Part shown: positions 57,282 through 64,000 of the stretch, in pieces | Numbering within the stretch: position 1 is the first letter of the stretch | Layout: each line of letters begins with the position of its first letter | DNA from: Bostrychus sinensis | Taxonomy: Eukaryota; Chordata; Actinopteri; Gobiiformes; Eleotridae | DNA length: 64,000 nucleotides | Direction: 5' to 3' | NCBI GenBank assembly: GCA_020698575.1 | Contig: CM036248.1 | Span: 21,502,229 to 21,566,228, forward strand | Notes under the pieces: model-generated | What the model saw: the letters and a program-made list of their open reading frames with translations, nothing else | Told to the model about the DNA's origin: nothing | The model's database searches: none | Made by a program: the position numbers and the translations under genes

Positions 57282-59599
57282 GTGAGTAATAAAATAAAAT
57301 GGGGATGGGTTTGTGTTTGTGTGTGGAAAGTGGTGAATAAATTGATGCTAAATTGTTAAAACTACTAAGAAGCCAGGGCAAAGGAAGTTGGCAATGAGTA
57401 GGTTCTCATCTGTGCAGTCTGCTGGGTCACCAGTTTGTGAATGCTCGATTTGAGTGAGTAACTTGGAAGTGTACCGTAATGATGATTATTATTAAAACTA
57501 CCTGACATGTCCTCTCCTTGAAGCCTATCGTTATAGAAGCCCTCCATCGTATTTTTCGTTTTTTCCGTGCAGTCGACAGCCACTTATTCCCCAGGCCCCA
57601 GTGCAACCTGTTTGTCTATTCCTCTCTCTCGCTCTCTCTCTGTCCCCCCTCCCATCGCTCTCCATTCCTCTCCGCTATGCCCTCCTCCTCCTCGCTCTAA
57701 CCGTGCTTACACCACTTTCAGTCATTTAATTCCTAGCCATCATTTAGTTGGTCCACCTGAGAATGCCAATCAATTTGTTTGTGGAAAAAGGACGCAATTC
57801 CAGATATGGCTAAGGATATACGCAGACATGGCAAAACACCTTTATCTGCAGATTCACTGAGATTCAGGGCCAAGCTAAATCAATACGACAGGGGACCTTG
57901 TGACAAACTAAAATGTCACTTTTCAGAACGAAAGCAGAAAGACAGAGGCTAAACTAATGAAGACAAATGTGATGGTGTTCAATAAACAATTTAATGAAAA
58001 ACATTCAAAATTTGCTAATGGATTACACCATGTACCAAAAATGTCAATAGACTAAAAGGACAACGGACACCACTAACATTAATATTAAAAAACAACACTC
58101 CTTGTTGTTTGCAGATAAGAGCTAACAATAATTAGTATTTTTATAGTAAGAGACAGCAAAGCACCTTGTGATTCCCAGAGGCCTCAGTCATCTTTACAGT
58201 GGGATGTGGGGCTAATACTCTAATAATGATAAAACATTTAATTTTGGTTCAAGTTAAACATTTATTTATTGCAGCTTCTTTGTAGGTTTGCATAAAAAAA
58301 CTAATCTGTGTCAGAATCTGCTATATGAAAGCTAAAGGCCTTAGCAGGATGCAGGGCAGACATTAGTGGCTGTTTTTCAAATGGATGCTAATGAACAGGA
58401 AATGTGAAGAACTATAGTAACAGCAGAAAACCATGGCTCCAAGACAAGTGATCCTGACTTCATGCAAATGATCAGTCTTTGTCAGAATGGCCAGTCAAAT
58501 GTTAGGTGTGCTCCTTTATTTGTTCTTCCACAGGAAAACCTCATGAGGCCACAGTCTCTAAGGCAGATTCAAATGACCCAGTGTGGACAGAAATGGACAC
58601 AGGTGACAACAACAAATTCACCATAAAAGTGATGTGTACACACTACACACTCCCATTCAGAAATTATTCTTGTTTTCTCGGAGTTCAGCTGTACATTATT
58701 GCTCATAATTTGGACAAATCAAAATTACTGTCAAGTAAGGGATAACTGACAGGTGGGCAAAGTTTGTACTTTATATAAAAAAACGACAGCTCTCATTAGA
58801 TCCATATTTGGTAATGGGTATGTGGCACTGAGAATAGTCCTCTGGGAAACAAAATACCAAATTTTTTCAATAGACAGTCTGCTGTTATTTAGTCTTTGTC
58901 ACACTGCAGTGAGTCTGTTTAGACAGTGTACAGAGTGGAACTGAGCACTGAGCAGTGAGTGGAGCAGCGCCAGAGGGTGCTGCTGGTGCAGCTGCCCGAA
59001 GCCCCTGGGCCCGCCAAGCAGTCCACATGGGACCTCTCCAAAGCCTGCTGTACCTCCCAGCACAGTGTGTGTGTGTGGTTCACATCATAGAGGCATATTT
59101 CATTTTGCACTGTGCTTCACTCCACGGTGTTGTATATTCAGCTACACACAACGGGTTTAGATTCTGTGAGAACAGCCCAAAGGTGATTAATGCAAATTAA
59201 TAGTACAATGTGCCTCTCAGGCAAATAAAAATCATTGGTCACAAAGTCTAAGTAAACACTATGGTGCAGTCATTAGCTGAGCTGACCTGTGCACATGCAG
59301 CTCTGTGGTCCCCCTGCTGAGACAGTGTGATGTCACTGACAGGATTTGTGAGGCATTAGTCTATGTATTTTAATTAAAACTCAAACAGAGTGTGACATAA
59401 AGCGCCAAGTCTCTTTTCTACTTCCAAGGCAAGTGCGAAAAACCTCTCTCCCTATTTCCCTCAAGGACGCAAATGCACTTATTTTCCATCTAAAGGGCCC
59501 CCATCAGGAGCATGTAGGCGGCCCCAGAACACCAGCTACAGTCATGGCTTTGTGTGTCTCTGTCAGTGTGTGTGTGAGCACCTGTCAGTCTAACGCCAC
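57282..59599. other. Non-coding stretch between the two candidate first exons
   Basis: It has a pyrimidine-rich (CT)n stretch near 57615-57700 and AT-rich sequence from 57.9 to 58.9 kb. A GC-richer block at 58930-59060 (gtgctgctggtgcagctgcc) has no supported exon. No repeats were recognised. Confidence 0.45.
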
Positions 59600-59639
59600 G
59601 GAGTTGTCGGTAATTGCTGGACCGTGGTGACCCGCTGAA

Positions 59640-60245
59640 CCCCTGTAACAGAGCTCAAAAGTGCACCCCTTCCTTGCACACCCGGGAAGACAATACGGAA
59701 GATTTAGTTTAAGACGACGAAGAGGAGGGTAGACCGTGCGCAACAACTGTCAACGCGATACTAAACACAGTGAGTTCATTTGAAGGAGCAGGGCGTCCTG
59801 AACATTGGACAGATGAGACCGGGCGCAAAGAGAGATTGGTTGCACCGTTTGAGGCGTTCGCGGGGTGTGTGCCGAGTTAATGGGAGGCTAGGAGACGCCG
59901 TTCTGGAGCTGTAGTGTGGAAGTTGTGAACAGAAGTGACTGACAGCGGGAGCAAGAGACGCAAGGGAAAAGACGAGACTTAAGCGGAGGCGCCTCTTTCT
60001 CTCCGGCTCACTCACTGCACAATTTCTCAGAGGGAAGCGGCTGGCTGGAGACAAGTCGTCGCGAAGCTCGGGTATATCCGGTGCATCTTCATGTTCTTCT
60101 GCTGGCTTTAGACACCACTGACCGGGCACTGGCTGGGGAGTGACTTCGCGGAGCGGTAAACGTTTACTTGAGAGGTCGCGAAGAGCGCATTTTGAGAGCG
60201 ATGCCTTAAATGGAGGCGCAGGCGACAGGGCAGAAGACAAGAAAG
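59640..60245 (+). promoter_or_regulatory. flrt1: Candidate CpG-rich promoter and 5' untranslated exon, possible flrt1 leader
   Basis: About 600 bp rich in CpG and GC boxes-like tracts end at a good donor, aagaaag followed by gtatgt at 60246. The ATG at 60201 opens a three-codon frame. Another ATG at 60210 (MEAQATGQKTRK) would run into the next exon. In mammals FLRT1 lies on the opposite strand within a MACROD1 intron and begins with untranslated exons, with its coding region in one long exon. The position and strand here fit that layout. No FLRT leucine-rich-repeat coding sequence is in the window, so the gene name is a synteny inference. The opposite-strand open frame over this block (59776-60270) is considered a compositional artefact. 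Confidence 0.45.
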
Positions 60246-61690
60246 GTATGTTCGGCTCATGACTGTGCATTAACGTGGCTTAAGGACACCCAAAATGTTC
60301 TATTTATGGTAGTACTATGCTCATTTGTGGTGCTACCTGCTGGAGCCAATTTGACAGGTAGAAAAAAAAATAGAGGAAAAGTGCAACATTTAAACCAGCG
60401 GGCTTTAGAGAGTTGGGATATTAAAGTGAGAGATTATAGTTTATGAAGAGATAAATTCCCACTTGCATGTTTTCCTCTCATCTCTCCTATCGCTCTTCAT
60501 TGCTCCCTCCCTAGTGTGAGCTGTGTTTTTCATATGTTGTATTACTGTGCATTCATCACTAGAAGGGCCACTGCTGTATCTCATTGGGCATGCCCCTGAT
60601 GCATGACATTATTTACAGCTTCAAAACATGGATTTGCACTGGCCCTAAACTAGAAATAAACACGTTGCATAATTTAAATATTTTTAACAAAAACTTCTGA
60701 CAGTATGTAAACACAAGTGTATTCCTGAGCACATGGATAAGCAGTCATATGGGCCATATTGAAACAGCAGATTAGATTGAGGTTCTCAGGGCCAGAGCAG
60801 CACAGTCAGAACACGGGATTAAAGAAGAAAAGCAGAGATGGACAAATGAAAAGAGTGATGGGGAGAAAACAAAAGCAATGGGAAAGTGATAACAAAAAGG
60901 GAGGGCTGAGAGAGCGGCACACAACATGAGATTAAAGTGTAATGTCCCGGAGAGGAACCAGGCCAAGTGTACATAGGCAGAATAAAGAGGAAAAAGCTGC
61001 AGACACTTTCTCTATCGCCTCCCTTTTGATCTCCTCTCATTCAGCCATCTGACAGCAGGAAAGGAGCCGCTTATATAACTCTCCATTTAAAACGCCACAC
61101 ACAAGAAAAGGCTTTACAAGAACACAATAGGTACCTGTATTATCACAAGCAAAAAAAACAAAAAAACAAAACAAAACAAAAAAAAAAAACTAGGGGTTGT
61201 TTGAGTCCGACACCAATACCATCTCTGAGGCTGAGTCGATGTATTTTTCATTTCCTGAAATCTCTTCCACCTGCCATTCATCATAACAAAGGGCCCTGCC
61301 ATAAGCACACATGTGGAGCCCTTAACACGTCCGTCACTCGGATGACCCTGCCCGTGTCCACTGTTTAAAGACGCATGTTAAACTGAAATGTTAGTTGTTG
61401 CTTTTAAGCCCAGCATGACTTGGCTGTTAACACTCCAGCAGGACACCAGGTGGGTGGCCCTTGGTTGAACCCACAGATATAGCTGTGCACATTAATCCTG
61501 TCTCTAAACATCTTTTAGTCTAATGTGCTGGTTTAATAAGCTTTTCAAACAAAGGGAGCATGGTGTTAAGCCTGAATACCTACAGGCAGTTTGATGTCTG
61601 TAAGGACTTGAAATGAAAATAAACTTAACTTATTAAAATGAAAGTGCAGAACAGTGGTTTTGTCAATTTCTTCTTTTGGCTTTGCATATA
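60246..61690. other. Non-coding stretch after the candidate leader exon
   Basis: Presumed intron of both macrod1 (- strand) and the candidate nested gene (+ strand). It has an A-rich simple tract at about 61150-61190. I see no other element. Confidence 0.45.
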
Positions 61691-61795
61691 TATTTGGAAT
61701 AGGTTTTTATGCCAGATGCCCTTCCTGACACAACCCTATCCCTTTTTCCCGGCTTGCGACTGGCACAGAGTGTACACTGGCGTGTGACTGTTTCT
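61691..61795 (+). repeat. Short fish SINE module, copy 3
   Basis: The blocks tttggaataggtttttatgc, cagatgcccttcctgacac, then ccggcttgcgactggcacag are in the same order as in copies 1 and 2. Confidence 0.65.
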
Positions 61796-61799
61796 GGCT

Positions 61800-63659
61800 T
61801 GATTTAAACAAAACCTATTGTATTAAAGTGTCATCTATAACTATAGACAACAACATGCAAAGAGTTGCATTGCCGACAAAGGCGCAGGCCAAAGAGCAAT
61901 GAATCTGACAGTACACTCAAGCTACTCTAGGCCTTCTTTGCAAATAATGCAAATGTACAACTCTATGGTAGTCTACGGTCAGTAGACTACCGTAGAGTTA
62001 GTCAGCTTTTACTGTGATGGTTATTAGTGGCTAACTGGTTTAACAGGTTTTTCCCCAAAACGTTTCTCTAAAGAAGTTAAATATGGTATCTTGTTTTAGC
62101 CTTATTGTTAGTCAATGTTAATGTGATCACATTGCAAGTAGTGTAAAACTATGACAAGCATCTGTGATGGAGTGCTGTAATATAGCCATTGGATGTTGTG
62201 TTGAAGCCTGAGATGCACTGGGAGGGTAGAAGGTTACCTAAGTTAATGCTAGTTCCCTTTGCTCACTGTTTCTGCCATATCAGAACCATAATATGCACTG
62301 AGACAAGATTAGATTTAAGCAATTTCAACTTGGACTGAAGAATTGCCAAGTGCAATAGTCAAATTTTCAGGCTTTTTTTGTGCAAACACAAAAGATGACA
62401 GTAGTAACTATAACAATGAGTGAAAAGGGGCTAAAATGCTCCACTTGAGAAGTCCATTTGACAAAAGGATTTATATTTTCCATTGTAAACAGTGCAGTGT
62501 TAGAAAAAAATGTATTTCTGCTGAACTTGATGTATGGAGTCTATTTATTGCACAATGCTGCTGTTAAATGTAGTCAGTGTGAGTGTGGAAAGATAAAAGC
62601 TTAGTCCTCCAGTTTTCTGTAGTGGTCCAGACATTTCCCTAGTGTTGCTCTGTACGTGGCTGCTTGTACTGGTGAGCAGTATACAAGGCGCTCGGATCCT
62701 GCCCTGTGGCACAACAGCAGGTGTCAAGATGAAGATGACTATCAGCTTCTCGACTGTCTAAACAGTATGTCTGGTGTCCTAGGGCTAGTTCACACTACCA
62801 CTGTATCTCATGCATCTTCAGTCCCTATCACTCTATCACAAAATATTACACTGTGCATCCTGCATCTATTATTGATAAACGACGATTGTGAAGGCTGGTA
62901 AAGACTATCAGGCTTTTTCTAAATGTCACACAATTCAGCATTAATTTTCACTGCAAAATGTAAATATATGAGCAAAATAGCTGCTTTAATTATTGATTAA
63001 TATTAGAAAAAGTGGTTATCCAAATCAATATTAGCTCTGGCACACGGATATACAGGACATCCTGTCTGAATTGCAGCTTTTAAATTAAAGCTTTGTTTCT
63101 AAGCAATGAAAATGATCTCCTGGTCAATCAGATGAGTTGAACTGGATGAAATTGTGCTTTATTGATCTGCAAGAGGGGAAATTATCTTGTCAAATTCATG
63201 TTCAAGCAATACATCAAGATAGAACTTGAGAATAGAACAGAGCATACAAAATGTGATCTATATGATATTGTTATACGTTGGACAGAGATATGAAGTCAGC
63301 AGATGACTATGAGAGGAGACCACCCTCCACTACAGTAAATGGGTCTGAAAATCCAATACACCTGCAGACTAATGTTCCCAGCACCCCGCCCCATAAAGCC
63401 AGTGTGTGGGAAAGTGTGCACTCTCCCAGATTTAGAGCTTAGCCCAGCCCAAAAACAATGATTTCATAACGACACAGACTCTAAGCGAGAGTGCATCCAG
63501 GATGATTTATCCAGGATTACAGCACATTTTGTCATTCTATATAATAGTGTCACAAAAATGTGTTACATGTAAAAGGTGGCAACATTCATGGACAATTCAG
63601 TGAAACCAAGCATGCTTTTCAATAATCTTTAGTTTTACTAAACCCATACCGAGTGACAC
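61800..63659. other. Non-coding stretch at the right side
   Basis: AT-rich, with the hairpin at 61959-61999. A short gctttattgatctgcaagag/gggaaatt piece near 63157-63182 resembles the tail of the 34185-34544 repeat. I see no exon or RNA gene. Confidence 0.5.
61959..61999. repeat. Near-perfect 41-bp inverted repeat (hairpin)
   Basis: The arms of 18 bp (61959-61976 aactctatggtagtctac and 61982-61999 gtagactaccgtagagtt) pair at 17 of 18 positions around a 5-base loop, ggtca. The single difference is a T/C change. No other part of a transposon is recognisable around it. Confidence 0.95.
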
Positions 63660-64000
63660 TTAGGGCTGGGCGATATGACCAAAATATTATAGCACAGTAT
63701 TTGTACAAAATATTACATATTTATATATAAATAATATTTATTTAGATTTTTAATGCTTATGGGTTTATGATGTAAAACAATTAGAACACATAATTGTAGT
63801 CCAGCAGTAGGTTTTACATTTTCTTAGCAAACAAACATTCCAAGATAAAATACAAATATATTTGTCAAAATAATAAAAAATACAGTCAAATGATCAAAGA
63901 GTTCCCGAAGGTTGAACTGGAACAAAATAAACAAAAAAGTTCCTTTGGAAAGTGCTCGTGCAGCTATTCATTTTGCATCAACCATGTTTTTCTTCATACC
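63660..64000. mobile_element. hAT-like element, left end (continues beyond the window)
   Basis: Starts tagggctgggcgatatgacc, the common 5' end of hAT-type non-autonomous elements in fish (recalled). It is followed by AT-rich sequence (aaaatattatagcacagtat). The right end is outside the window, so size and target duplication cannot be judged. Confidence 0.5.

Noticed and set aside
59776..60270. 164-codon open frame on the - strand, the longest in the window
   Set aside because: It lies antisense over a CpG-rich block where stop codons are rare, crosses a good + strand splice donor and shows no domain or family resemblance.
1..64000. CRISPR arrays, prophage, operons or bacterial defence systems
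   Set aside because: The window is eukaryotic, with spliced exons and fish transposons. Short repeats are not spaced regularly.

Overview
This window is vertebrate nuclear DNA, most likely from a ray-finned (teleost) fish. Genes are split into short exons with canonical GT/AG introns. Long AT-rich non-coding stretches separate them. The interspersed repeats are typical of fish: Tc1-like transposons with long inverted repeats, L2-like and RTE-like LINE fragments, tRNA-derived SINEs and hAT-type leftovers. There are no operons, and no open frame is longer than about 165 codons. Almost every open frame outside the exons listed here looks like chance.

Layout. (1) Positions 1-1167 hold the last two coding exons of a + strand gene that I could not name, followed by poly(A) signals near 1262-1275. 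(2) From 16709 to 51341, on the - strand, lie six consecutive exons of a macrodomain mono-ADP-ribosyl hydrolase, best matched to macrod1. They splice in frame into 152 codons that cover the substrate loops and the C-terminal part of the macrodomain. The 5' exons are not in the window and must lie beyond 64000. The extreme 3' end is either an in-frame read-through ending at 16569 or an unlocated exon between 1.2 and 16.7 kb. The macrod1 fragment and the left gene converge tail to tail. (3) From 51.3 kb to the right edge is one macrod1 intron. It contains two GC/CpG-rich + strand segments with good splice donors (ending at 57281 and 60245) that look like untranslated first exons. In mammals FLRT1 sits on the opposite strand inside a MACROD1 intron, so these are candidate flrt1 leader exons. 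That assignment is an inference from synteny, because no FLRT coding sequence is in the window.

Repeats fill much of the rest. A dead Tc1-like element (13365-14898) has inserted into the 3' part of an older L2-like LINE. An RTE-like LINE (about 46.8-48.0 kb) has lost the segment holding its catalytic FADD motif. A second Tc1-like element (39140-39893) keeps terminal repeats of about 155-165 bp. A third (49344-49836) is internally deleted. A tRNA-like interspersed repeat occurs as six or seven copies across the macrod1 introns and flanks. Other pieces are hAT-like elements, a 151-bp miniature element, a tRNA-SINE and three copies of a short SINE module.

I did not find a convincing undescribed biological system. 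The observations most worth following are the microexons that carry both macrodomain ligand loops, the possible flrt1 promoters nested in macrod1, the tRNA-headed repeat family, and a near-perfect 41-bp hairpin at 61959-61999.
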